This document shows, in pieces, positions 49,304 to 57,435 of a DNA stretch of 64,000 nucleotides. Origin of the DNA: an uncultured Pelagibacteraceae bacterium (lineage in GTDB: Bacteria > Pseudomonadota > Alphaproteobacteria > Pelagibacterales > Pelagibacteraceae). The DNA lies in contig CABYVU010000004.1 of the NCBI GenBank assembly GCA_902522525.1, forward strand, positions 1-64,000, written 5' to 3'. Below the pieces are notes generated by a model. It saw only the letters and a program-made list of their open reading frames with translations, did not search any database and had not been told where the DNA came from. Within the stretch, counting starts at the first letter, position 1. Every line of letters begins with the position of its first letter. Both the position numbers and the translations under genes were made by a program.

Positions 49304-50565
49304 TTTAAACTAAGAATTTTTCCAGCAAGATATAGTGATCCTAAGCAGAGTATAATAGTATTCTCATTTTTTGATAAGGATTTTATACTTTCTTCAATGC
49401 TATTAGAAAGTTTCAAATTGAATTTTAATTTATCTAACTTTTTTCTTAAATCTTCTTTTGAAATTGCATTATCCTGATTAGGAATATCAATTAAAGTAAT
49501 TGAATTTACTATATTTTCAAAAGCTTTTATAAATTCTGTATGTTCTTTATCTTTCATCATACCAACAATAAGATTAACTTCTTCATTTTGATTTTTAATC
49601 CAATTAGCGATAGAAAAACTTGCGCTTATGTTGTGACCACCATCAACTATAAGTTTATTATTACCTGCAATATCTTTTAATTTACCAGATTTTATCTCTT
49701 CAAGTCTTGCTTTTAATGAAATATTTTTGACACCATTTAAAATATGTTCATCTTTAATATTAAAAATTTTTCTAGACGCAGCAATTGAAGTACTAATATT
49801 ATAAAGCTGATGATCTCCAAGAATACTTGGTTCAGGTAATACTAATTCTCCTAATTGATCTTGATATTGAATAAATCCATTTTCGAATTTTGCAATATTA
49901 AAATCTTTACCAAAAAAATATTTATTTGATGCATTATATTCTAATGATTTTTCTATTTTATCTCTTATTTCATTATTAACTTGTTTATTAATAAATATAT
50001 TTGAGTTTAAAAGCTTAGCTGTTTTTTCATATATTACCCCTTCAATTGATTTATTTTCAAGCCACTGGAAGTGATCATTGTGGATGACACCAATGAGTGT
50101 CATTAAATTTTCCTTAAAAACATTTGTACTATCAAATTGATGAAATAATCCTGCTTCTATAATATTAATATTATCCTTGAAATTTTCAGCAAGTTTTAAA
50201 AATGCACAAGTTAAAATTTCAAATAATGTTGCATTGTCATCTCCTAAAGTCTTTTCAACACAAGTCAGCAATTCTATTAAATCTTCTTCATTGATCTCTT
50301 TATCATCTAAAACGTATCTTTCAGTATAAGAGAGTAGGTGGGGAGAAGTATAAAGATTAGTTTTATGTCCAGCTTGGTTTAGTATTGATTTAAGACTATA
50401 GCACATGCTCGCTTTAGCATTAGTTCCAACAACTGTGACCACATTTTTTAATTTATCCTGAGGATTTCCAAGTTTTTTTAAGAGATTTAAAGTTCTTCCT
50501 AGAGATAAATCTAGTTTTTTTTTATGATGCTTCTCTAGTTTGGATATTAGTTTCTGAAGTTTCAT
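49300..50565 (-). CDS. folC: Folylpolyglutamate/dihydrofolate synthase
   Basis: FolC adds glutamate to dihydropteroate and folates. The 421-residue Mur-ligase-like protein has SLGRTLNLLKKLGNPQ, the P-loop, YTSPHLLSYTER, and GGHNISAS. The P-loop reads GTNAKAS (residues 47-53) where the family has GTNGKGS: both glycines flanking the lysine are alanine. The lysine is kept. The C-terminal domain is present. The start overlaps accD by 44 bases, so the pair is translated in series. Activity is likely but worth testing. Confidence 0.9.
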   Translation of the reverse strand: MKLQKLISKLEKHHKKKLDLSLGRTLNLLKKLGNPQDKLKNVVTVVGTNAKASMCYSLKSILNQAGHKTNLYTSPHLLSYTERYVLDDKEINEEDLIELLTCVEKTLGDDNATLFEILTCAFLKLAENFKDNINIIEAGLFHQFDSTNVFKENLMTLIGVIHNDHFQWLENKSIEGVIYEKTAKLLNSNIFINKQVNNEIRDKIEKSLEYNASNKYFFGKDFNIAKFENGFIQYQDQLGELVLPEPSILGDHQLYNISTSIAASRKIFNIKDEHILNGVKNISLKARLEEIKSGKLKDIAGNNKLIVDGGHNISASFSIANWIKNQNEEVNLIVGMMKDKEHTEFIKAFENIVNSITLIDIPNQDNAISKEDLRKKLDKLKFNLKLSNSIEESIKSLSKNENTIILCLGSLYLAGKILSLN

Positions 50566-51451
50566 CTAAGTTTTCTAAATGTATATCAGAATTTTTTCTA
50601 AGTAATATCGATAGAAGGTTCCCTACTTCTTTTTGAATATCTTTTCTTTGAACAACTCTGTCAACAAAGCCATGTTTCTCAACAAATTCAGCTGTTTGAA
50701 AATCAGAACTTAATTCTTCTTTAACAGTTGCTTGAATTACTCTTTTTCCTGCAAATGCTATTAGGCATCCAGGTTCAGCAAGATGAATATCTCCTAACAT
50801 TGCAAAAGAGGCAGTTATTCCTCCAGCAGTTGGATCAGTAAAACAAACTATATACGGTAAATTGTTGTTCTTAAGTTCATTTATGGCAAGTGTTGTTCTG
50901 GTCATATTTGCTAAAGCAATTGTTGATTCGAACATTCTCTGTCCTCCTCCACAAGGAAAGAACAAGTAAGGTGTTTGGTTATCTATTGCATGTTGTACTC
51001 CATAAATTATTGCTTCTCCTTCTGCGGCTCCAACCGAACCTCCAATAAAATCAAAGTTAATTGCACCAGCAGTTACTTCAATTCCATTTATTTTTCCTTT
51101 AGCAATCATAACTGCACAATTTTGATTGGTTTTCTTTCTCGCAATCTTAAGTCTGTCTTTGTAAGACTTTGTGTCAACCCAATTTAATGGATCCTCTGTA
51201 GGTGTAGGTGACTCTAAAATTTGGTAAGCATTCTTACCGAATACTATATCAAATCTTTGTCTACAACTAATTCTATGATGTTTTCCACAAAGATTACAAA
51301 CCCATAAATTATTTTCTAAGTCCTTCTTTAATATTGGACCTTTACAGCAACTTGTCCAATCTGAATTTGCTATATCTTCTTTTGAAGGTCTTTTTCTTAG
51401 TACCTTCTTTATTTTTTCTCCAAAGTTTATAGCTTTTGTTAGCCAATTCAT
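50522..51451 (-). CDS. accD: Acetyl-CoA carboxylase carboxyltransferase subunit beta
   Basis: AccD with AccA moves CO2 from biotin to acetyl-CoA for fatty acids. The 309-residue protein has an N-terminal zinc-ribbon region and a crotonase-like domain with AGAINFDFIGGSVGAAEGEA and CGGGQRMFES, the last carrying acyl-CoA binding glycines. Cysteines are C35, C36, C52 and C55; the usual pattern is C-x2-C then C-x2-C, so the first pair is adjacent rather than spaced. Some alphaproteobacteria lose this ribbon entirely. It overlaps trpA by four bases. Confidence 0.93.
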   Translation of the reverse strand: MNWLTKAINFGEKIKKVLRKRPSKEDIANSDWTSCCKGPILKKDLENNLWVCNLCGKHHRISCRQRFDIVFGKNAYQILESPTPTEDPLNWVDTKSYKDRLKIARKKTNQNCAVMIAKGKINGIEVTAGAINFDFIGGSVGAAEGEAIIYGVQHAIDNQTPYLFFPCGGGQRMFESTIALANMTRTTLAINELKNNNLPYIVCFTDPTAGGITASFAMLGDIHLAEPGCLIAFAGKRVIQATVKEELSSDFQTAEFVEKHGFVDRVVQRKDIQKEVGNLLSILLRKNSDIHLENLDETSETNIQTREAS

Positions 51452-52248
51452 GATATTTTTTTTTTTAATTTATTAACCATCTTACTTACATTTATGACAG
51501 GATTTTGTCTATTGTTTAAACTTCTAGTAATTTCTTTACATATTTGACTACCGACAACAAGTCCATCTGTTTTTTTAAAATTTGATATAGTTTTTTCAGT
51601 TATCCCAAAACCAATAACACAATTTTTTTTAGAACTTACTTTTTTAATTTTATTGTAATTAGCTAATATTTTTTTTGGTGAAACTTTTAGCTTACCTCCT
51701 GTTGTAGATAACATACTTATATAATAAATCATATCATGAGAATCTCTCGTTATACTTTTAAGTCTTTTATTTGATGTTGTGGGAGATAATAATTGGATAA
51801 AATTAATTGAATTTTTTTTGCATTTCTTTGAAAAAATTTTGTTTTCTGGCCATGGTAAGTCAACGACAATTAAACCATTAACACCTGATTTCTTACATTC
51901 TTTTAAAAAATTATTTTCACCATATTGGAAAATCATATTATAATAACCCATAAATATAACAGGTTTTGAATTTTTACTTTTTTTATATTCACTGACAATT
52001 TTAAAAATGTCATTCATCTTAATACCATTTTTGATTGCTCTATAAGCACTAGTTTGAATTTGGCCACCATCTGCAACAGGAGTGTTGTGAGGTACACCTA
52101 CTTCTAAAATATCTGCGTAATTAGAAATTGCTTTTAGGATCTCTAAAGATTGCTTCTTTGAGCTATCACCAGCAACGGTATAAGTAAGTAAAGCTGGCCT
52201 ATTCTCTTTTTTTGCGTTCTTAAATGCAAGGTTAATTGGATTTAACAT
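51448..52248 (-). CDS. trpA: Tryptophan synthase alpha chain, divergent
   Basis: TrpA cleaves indole-3-glycerol phosphate and passes indole to TrpB. From the ATG at 52248 the protein has 266 residues, and the catalytic acids fall at E49 and D60, exactly the E. coli numbers. The usual PFSDP segment between them reads PHNTP, losing D56, a residue near the TrpB contact. The loop normally GVTG reads STTGG. The upstream in-frame start at 52314 would lie inside trpB and give an unusual N-terminus, so it was not used. It overlaps trpB by 17 bases. Confidence 0.9.
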   Translation of the reverse strand: MLNPINLAFKNAKKENRPALLTYTVAGDSSKKQSLEILKAISNYADILEVGVPHNTPVADGGQIQTSAYRAIKNGIKMNDIFKIVSEYKKSKNSKPVIFMGYYNMIFQYGENNFLKECKKSGVNGLIVVDLPWPENKIFSKKCKKNSINFIQLLSPTTSNKRLKSITRDSHDMIYYISMLSTTGGKLKVSPKKILANYNKIKKVSSKKNCVIGFGITEKTISNFKKTDGLVVGSQICKEITRSLNNRQNPVINVSKMVNKLKKKIS

Positions 52249-53476
52249 ATTTCTTTCCCAACTTTTTTTCCAAAATTCCACGGTCTTTGTATGCATCCCC
52301 ACAACTATTAACAATTACAATTGTATCTTTGCTTAGTTTTTTTGCTTCTTTGATTGCAACGGAGAATGCATGGCTCGGTTCGAGAGAAGGTCTTAAATTT
52401 TCGTATTTTGTAACTATTTGGTAGGCCTTTAAAGCTTCTTCATCACTAGCTGCTGTATATCTTGCACGCTGAGTATCTTTTAAGAAGCAATGGAGTGGAG
52501 AAACTCCAGGATAATCTAGACCTGCAGATATTGACTCAGTTTCTTCAATCTGTCCATCACTATTTTGATTAACATATTGAGCTGCACCATGAAGTATACC
52601 GATTTTGGAACCATAAGTTAAGGGAGCTGCATGCTTTTTACTTTGGCTAGGTCCCCCTGCCTCAATCCCAATAAACTCAACTTGTTTTTTATTATAATCC
52701 ATAAATTCATTCCAAAAACCAAAACTTGAGGAACCTCCTCCTACACAATTATATAATTTAAGTTTTTTAGGAACTTCACCAAATTCATTTATTAATTGAA
52801 CTTTAAGCTCTCTAGATATTTGACTGGTGCTCCAACCACATATTCGAACAAAAACTGCAGGTCCTACTGTGCTTCCAACACACATTGCAGTTGTATCACA
52901 ATTTGCAACCCAAAATCTCATACATTCAGAAACAGCATCTACAAGTGTTTGACTTCCTGAATATACAGGAATTACGTCAGCACCATTTTTCTTCATTGCT
53001 TTAACATTTGGTTGTTGTCTTTTTATGTCTTTTGCGCCCATAAAAATTTTACACTTCAATCCAAATTTCTTAGCTGCCATACTTAACATCTTTCCTGCGT
53101 AGCCAGCTCCAGTATCACCTATAATAACTTTTTTTCCAGACCTTTTGGCTAATAAACAATGAACAGTCGCATTATATATTTTGTGAGCTCCTCCATTAGC
53201 ATCAGAAACAACCTTAGACCAGATCTGCGCTCCACCAATGTGTCTTGTTAAATTATTTAATTTAATAAATCTTGTAGGTGTTCCGATCCAATTATTAAAA
53301 TGTCTATCTCTTTCTTTTATAAAGCTTTTGTCATTTTTTAATCTATTAAATTGAATTTCAAGATCTTCTATTGGTTTCTTTAGTGTTTCAGGCACAAAAT
53401 TCCCCCCAAATTTTCCACCCCAGAAACCAAGTCTATCTCCTTGATCTATAACTGGAATTCCTTTTTTAAGTTTCAT
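52232..53476 (-). CDS. trpB: Tryptophan synthase beta chain, divergent
   Basis: TrpB joins indole and serine with PLP. From the ATG at 53476 it has 414 residues. K99 in GGAHKIYN is the PLP lysine. The catalytic glutamate (E109 in E. coli, 22 residues after its lysine) is D121 here, also exactly 22 residues on, in GDTGAGYAG instead of ETGAGQHG. The phosphate loop GGGSSSFG is close to GGGSNAIG. The GPHPYP segment and the SGRGDKD segment are replaced by GPAVFV and SCGDAYKD. So the fold is clear but several near-invariant residues have changed. The context trpF-trpB-trpA supports the function. Confidence 0.9.
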   Translation of the reverse strand: MKLKKGIPVIDQGDRLGFWGGKFGGNFVPETLKKPIEDLEIQFNRLKNDKSFIKERDRHFNNWIGTPTRFIKLNNLTRHIGGAQIWSKVVSDANGGAHKIYNATVHCLLAKRSGKKVIIGDTGAGYAGKMLSMAAKKFGLKCKIFMGAKDIKRQQPNVKAMKKNGADVIPVYSGSQTLVDAVSECMRFWVANCDTTAMCVGSTVGPAVFVRICGWSTSQISRELKVQLINEFGEVPKKLKLYNCVGGGSSSFGFWNEFMDYNKKQVEFIGIEAGGPSQSKKHAAPLTYGSKIGILHGAAQYVNQNSDGQIEETESISAGLDYPGVSPLHCFLKDTQRARYTAASDEEALKAYQIVTKYENLRPSLEPSHAFSVAIKEAKKLSKDTIVIVNSCGDAYKDRGILEKKLGKKYVKSN

Positions 53477-54089
53477 TTTTAGTCGCAAAATTTAATAGTT
53501 TGTTAATTTTTTTTAAATCCTTTTTACCTTCTTCATTTTCTAATGAACCACTTAGATCAATGTAGTAATCTTTATTTTTAAAATTAGGAATATCTTCTAT
53601 TTTTATATTTCCAGCAATCATTTTATTTACTGTATCAGGTACAGAATTTAATAATTCATGATTAAATCCAATTGATTTCTCGTAGCCCTTTCCATCAAAA
53701 AGAATTAAATCTGAAACTTTACCGTAATCTTTATATATATCGACATCTTTTTGACTATTAATTGTTAGTGCAGTAATAACTTTGACATTATATACTTCCT
53801 TAATTACTTTTGTCTTTTTAGGACTTACATCATACAGCTGATAAAAGTCAAAATTTAGTTCTTTAATTTCCTCTAATACTTTGTCATTAGGATCAACTAA
53901 AACAGCTACAAAACTAGTTTCTTTTTTTTTTATATTAACTAATTCTTTTAATTTCTTATATTCTACATATCTTCTACTTTTTTTGTAATTACAAATAAAG
54001 CCCACAAACTTCGGAGGAAATTTATGATTTATAATGTAGTTTAAAGTCTCAAGATCAGAGACCCCACAAATTTTTATTCCTTTGACCAT
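53466..54089 (-). CDS. trpF: Phosphoribosylanthranilate isomerase
   Basis: TrpF isomerises phosphoribosylanthranilate in tryptophan synthesis. The 207-residue TIM-barrel begins with KICGVSD carrying the catalytic cysteine, and the catalytic aspartate is probably in LILFDGKG. The usual GGTG phosphate-binding segment after it reads YEKSIGF, so it is altered. The later MIAGNIKIEDI matches the LAGGL phosphate site loosely. It overlaps trpB by 11 bases and shares one base with pyrF (TAATG). Confidence 0.88.
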   Translation of the reverse strand: MVKGIKICGVSDLETLNYIINHKFPPKFVGFICNYKKSRRYVEYKKLKELVNIKKKETSFVAVLVDPNDKVLEEIKELNFDFYQLYDVSPKKTKVIKEVYNVKVITALTINSQKDVDIYKDYGKVSDLILFDGKGYEKSIGFNHELLNSVPDTVNKMIAGNIKIEDIPNFKNKDYYIDLSGSLENEEGKKDLKKINKLLNFATKNET

Positions 54090-54760
54090 TATTTTAAATG
54101 ATTGATTAGGTTTTGAAGATTATTTTTTATGTTTCCCTTGGTAATTGGCCTACCAATTACTAACCAGTCACTTCCATTTTTATACGCCTGTTTAGGCGTT
54201 AAAGTTCTTTTCTGATCATCAACAATAGAGTCAAGTCTTATTCCAGGTGTTATTATTTCTTTTTTAAAAACTTTCCTGACAATATTTACTTCTTTTGGGC
54301 TGCATACTATTCCATCTAATTTTGCTTTGTGTGCCAACTTAGCTTGCTGAAGAACTATCTGTTGAACTTTCTTATTATAACCAATTTCTTTTAATGACTG
54401 GTTATCGTGTGAAGTGAGGATTGTTACACCTATTAATTTACTTTTGCCCGAAACCTTTTTAGCTGCCTTTAATGCCTTCAGACCAGAACTTATGTGAATT
54501 GTTATATAATTAAACTTTAAATCACTTACTGATTTTATTGCAGATACACAAGTATTTGGAATGTCAGCTAATTTATAATCACCAAAGGTGATGACATTTT
54601 TTAAATTTGATATAAACGATCTACCCTTTTTTGAATTAAGAAATTCTAAACCAAATTTATAACCTATTTTTAGTTTTGAATTTTTTGTTTTTTTTATTAT
54701 ATTTTTTACTTTATTTATATTTACACTGTCACAGGCTACAAAAATTTTAATTTTTTTCAT
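54089..54760 (-). CDS. pyrF: Orotidine 5'-phosphate decarboxylase
   Basis: PyrF decarboxylates OMP to UMP. The 223-residue TIM barrel has VACDS at the first strand, the catalytic DYKLADIPNT (D-x-K-x2-D), GVTILTSHD, and the C-terminal TPGIRLD and VIGRPITKG phosphate-binding motifs. It overlaps ihfB by 14 bases. A pyrimidine gene just before trpF is a known alphaproteobacterial neighbourhood. Confidence 0.95.
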   Translation of the reverse strand: MKKIKIFVACDSVNINKVKNIIKKTKNSKLKIGYKFGLEFLNSKKGRSFISNLKNVITFGDYKLADIPNTCVSAIKSVSDLKFNYITIHISSGLKALKAAKKVSGKSKLIGVTILTSHDNQSLKEIGYNKKVQQIVLQQAKLAHKAKLDGIVCSPKEVNIVRKVFKKEIITPGIRLDSIVDDQKRTLTPKQAYKNGSDWLVIGRPITKGNIKNNLQNLINHLK

Positions 54761-55037
54761 TGATTTTTTTTGCCCATTCTTTTGATATTTTGAATAATAT
54801 TGATTTTTTTTCTGGAGTATTTACTTTTTGATTGGTTTTTGGATTTCTTGATATTCTTGCTTTTTGTAATCTAGGTTCAAAAGAAAATAGTTCTCTTAGC
54901 TCTACTCTTTCACCTCTTCTTAATGATTCCTGTATCTCATATACACAAATATCAAATAATTTTATTAAATCTTTTTTTAAGAAATTCGGGTAATTATTTG
55001 CCAATTCTTTAATTAAATCTGATTTAACTACTGCCAA
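54747..55037 (-). CDS. ihfB: Integration host factor subunit beta
   Basis: A 96-residue HU/IHF family DNA-bending protein. It starts with KSDLIKELA, then has RRGERVELRELFSFEPR (about residues 40-56) and the DNA-clamping arm RNPKTNQKV with its intercalating proline. The family often reads RNPRTG. It follows rpsA by two bases, the classical rpsA-ihfB order, which supports IhfB rather than HU. IhfA is not in the window. Confidence 0.93.
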   Translation of the reverse strand: MAVVKSDLIKELANNYPNFLKKDLIKLFDICVYEIQESLRRGERVELRELFSFEPRLQKARISRNPKTNQKVNTPEKKSILFKISKEWAKKINEKN

Positions 55038-55039
55038 TT

Positions 55040-56779
55040 TTACTCGTTATCCTTATTCTTTTTTTTATCATCTAATTGCTCTGATAGAGATGAGAATGGA
55101 AGGTTTTTTCCACTTAGCGGGCTAGAATGTTCTTTTATCGCTTTAGCATTCATTATTTCCTCAAGCAGTTTTATACTTAAAGATACTTTTCTCTTATCAA
55201 AGTTTAATTCAGATATGGCTGCATCTATTCTCTCTCCGCCTACAAATCTTGAAGGTCTTGCATCTGAACTACTCATAGCTATTTGTGATTTTTTGATTAG
55301 AATTTCAATTTCGCAATCCTCTGGTTTTACAATTAGGCCTTTATTATCTGATGAAATCACCACTACAGTAATTGCATCATTAATCTTTTTATCTTTAAAC
55401 CAATCAAATGGGTCTGCTTGTAACTGTTTTAGTCCAACTCTTACTTTTTGGTCAGTTTTTTTTATTTCTAAAATTTTTACTTTTAGATCATCACCTTTTT
55501 TATATTTTTTTAACTCCTCTTCAGGTTTTCCTGTATATGAAAGGTCATTAGAGTGTAAAAATCCATCAATATCAAAATCTTCTAATTTTAGATAAATAGC
55601 ATATTCATTTAAATTATTTACCTTCCCGTTTATTTCTGATCCAACAGGGTAGTTTTTTTCTAGTTTTGAATAAGGGTTTTCCTGAGTAAGTCTATGTGAT
55701 ATTGCTACTCTTCTCTTTTCTTTGTCTATCTCACTAATAATACAATCTATTTGATCACCTACAGAAAACATCTTTTTAGGAGATATATTTTTTTTTGTCC
55801 AGCTAATCTCGCTACTGTGAAGCAAAGTGCTTAGTCCAGGCTCTAATTCACAAAAACAACCATAGTCAGTTATTTTGACAACTTTTACTTTATATTTACT
55901 TCCTATTTGGTAATTCGATATATGCTCAAAGGGATCTGGTGAAAGTTGTTTAAGAGAACATCCGACTTGTAACTTATCCATATCAATAGAAATTATTTTT
56001 AAATCATGCTTTTCACCAATATTAAAAATTTCATCTGGATGATTTACTCTGCTATAACTTATTTCTTGAAGATGACAGAGTGTATCTAGCGTTCCTTCTG
56101 GTGTGTTAACTTCAAAAAAACATCCAAAAGATGAGTAACCTTTTACAACAGCATCTTTAATAATATCACCAACCTTAAATTTTTCTATAATTTTAGCTTT
56201 ATCCTCTTTTTTACTTGAGGAAACTACTTGTCTTCTTGATACAACGCTGTTTCCTCTTACCATATCAAGTTTTATAAGTGCAAACTTTTGCTCAACACCG
56301 ATTAGATGGTCAATATTTTTTATAGGTTTATCCGAAATTTGAGATCCAGGACAAAACATAAGTGAACCAGTTTCAATATGTTCAACAATTACTCCACCCT
56401 TAGTTTTTTGTGTAATTTTTCCATTTATTAGTTCATTATTCTCATAGCACTTAACTAATTTATTCCACCCTTTAATTTTTTGAGCTTTTTGCGCCGAAAC
56501 AATTACATCACCGTTTTTATCTTCTATTTTTTCTAACAAAACGGATATTATTGAACCTTCTTTAACATCCTCCATTCCTATCATTTTAATCTCATTCACA
56601 TCAATCACTGGCTCGCTTTTCAATCCTTGAATAAATAAAAAAATATATTTATTTGTTATTTTTGTAACTTTGCCATCAATTATCTTTCCCTCTTCAATTT
56701 TACTTTTAGATAATTGATTACTTAGTAATTTTTCAAATTGCTGTTTAGCGGGTGATGATAAGTCTGAGTAAATTTCCAT
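55040..56779 (-). CDS. rpsA: 30S ribosomal protein S1
   Basis: S1 helps mRNAs bind the 30S subunit. The 579-residue protein has six S1 RNA-binding domains in series, the last ones marked by repeats such as GSKYKVKVVKITDYGCFCEL and KKGDDLKVKILEIKK. The C-terminal tail is acidic and then lysine-rich. It starts on the last base of the cmk stop region and precedes ihfB. In a genome with few Shine-Dalgarno sequences, S1-dependent initiation may be important (inference). Confidence 0.95.
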   Translation of the reverse strand: MEIYSDLSSPAKQQFEKLLSNQLSKSKIEEGKIIDGKVTKITNKYIFLFIQGLKSEPVIDVNEIKMIGMEDVKEGSIISVLLEKIEDKNGDVIVSAQKAQKIKGWNKLVKCYENNELINGKITQKTKGGVIVEHIETGSLMFCPGSQISDKPIKNIDHLIGVEQKFALIKLDMVRGNSVVSRRQVVSSSKKEDKAKIIEKFKVGDIIKDAVVKGYSSFGCFFEVNTPEGTLDTLCHLQEISYSRVNHPDEIFNIGEKHDLKIISIDMDKLQVGCSLKQLSPDPFEHISNYQIGSKYKVKVVKITDYGCFCELEPGLSTLLHSSEISWTKKNISPKKMFSVGDQIDCIISEIDKEKRRVAISHRLTQENPYSKLEKNYPVGSEINGKVNNLNEYAIYLKLEDFDIDGFLHSNDLSYTGKPEEELKKYKKGDDLKVKILEIKKTDQKVRVGLKQLQADPFDWFKDKKINDAITVVVISSDNKGLIVKPEDCEIEILIKKSQIAMSSSDARPSRFVGGERIDAAISELNFDKRKVSLSIKLLEEIMNAKAIKEHSSPLSGKNLPFSSLSEQLDDKKKNKDNE

Positions 56780-57435
56780 TAATAATTAATTTTTTTGTCC
56801 ATAATACTTTTTATCTTTTTAAAGCAAGCCTTCTTACTTAATTTAGTAGTATTAATCAAGATAGAATCTTTAGTTTTTTTTAGTGGGCCATATTTTCTTT
56901 CTTTATCTGATTTGTCCCTTTTTCTTAGGCTTTTTAATACCTCATTATAAGTGATTTTTTTATTTAACTCCTTGTATTCATCAAATCTCCTCTTTGCCCT
57001 TGTCTGAATGTTTGCAGTTATAAAAAACTTAAACATTGCATCTTTTACTTGAACAGTAATTATATCTCTGCCATCCAATACAGATCCCTTATATTTTTTT
57101 GGAGGGTTGTAAGCGCACTTCTGTTGAAACTTGTGCACTATACTTCTAATTTTTTTTCTCTTTGCAATTTTTGAAGCTGAAAGCGCAACCTCATTAGACA
57201 ATAAAGATTTATTTTTAAGTTTTTTTAAATTTAAAGTATTAATTCTATGTTCAACTAAATTATATGAAAATTTAGTTCCAAATTTAAGTTTTAAATTTCC
57301 AATATATCTGTAAATTTTTCCTGTATCTAAATAAAATAAATTATAATGTTTTGATATTAATTTAGCCTGAGTTCCAGCACCGGCAGCAGCAGGTGAGTCA
57401 ATTGCAACTGTAATTATATTCTTTCTTCTTTTCAA
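56779..57435 (-). CDS. cmk: Cytidylate kinase with altered Walker A motif
   Basis: Cmk phosphorylates CMP and dCMP. The 218-residue protein sits in the standard aroA-cmk-rpsA order, and the DGRDI motif (GSVLDGRDIITVQ) and the RAKRRFDEY lid region are present. But the nucleotide loop, normally GPAASGKGT, reads SPAAAGAGT at residues 14-22: the P-loop lysine is alanine (A20), and the first glycine and the serine are replaced. The rest of the fold appears intact with no stop or frameshift. It may be inactive, use ATP by another route, or have changed function. Confidence 0.88.
   Translation of the reverse strand: MKRRKNIITVAIDSPAAAGAGTQAKLISKHYNLFYLDTGKIYRYIGNLKLKFGTKFSYNLVEHRINTLNLKKLKNKSLLSNEVALSASKIAKRKKIRSIVHKFQQKCAYNPPKKYKGSVLDGRDIITVQVKDAMFKFFITANIQTRAKRRFDEYKELNKKITYNEVLKSLRKRDKSDKERKYGPLKKTKDSILINTTKLSKKACFKKIKSIMDKKINY

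Noticed and set aside
52249-52314. A longer trpA start
   Set aside because: It adds 22 residues lying within trpB; the inner ATG places the catalytic acids at E49 and D60 as in known TrpA.
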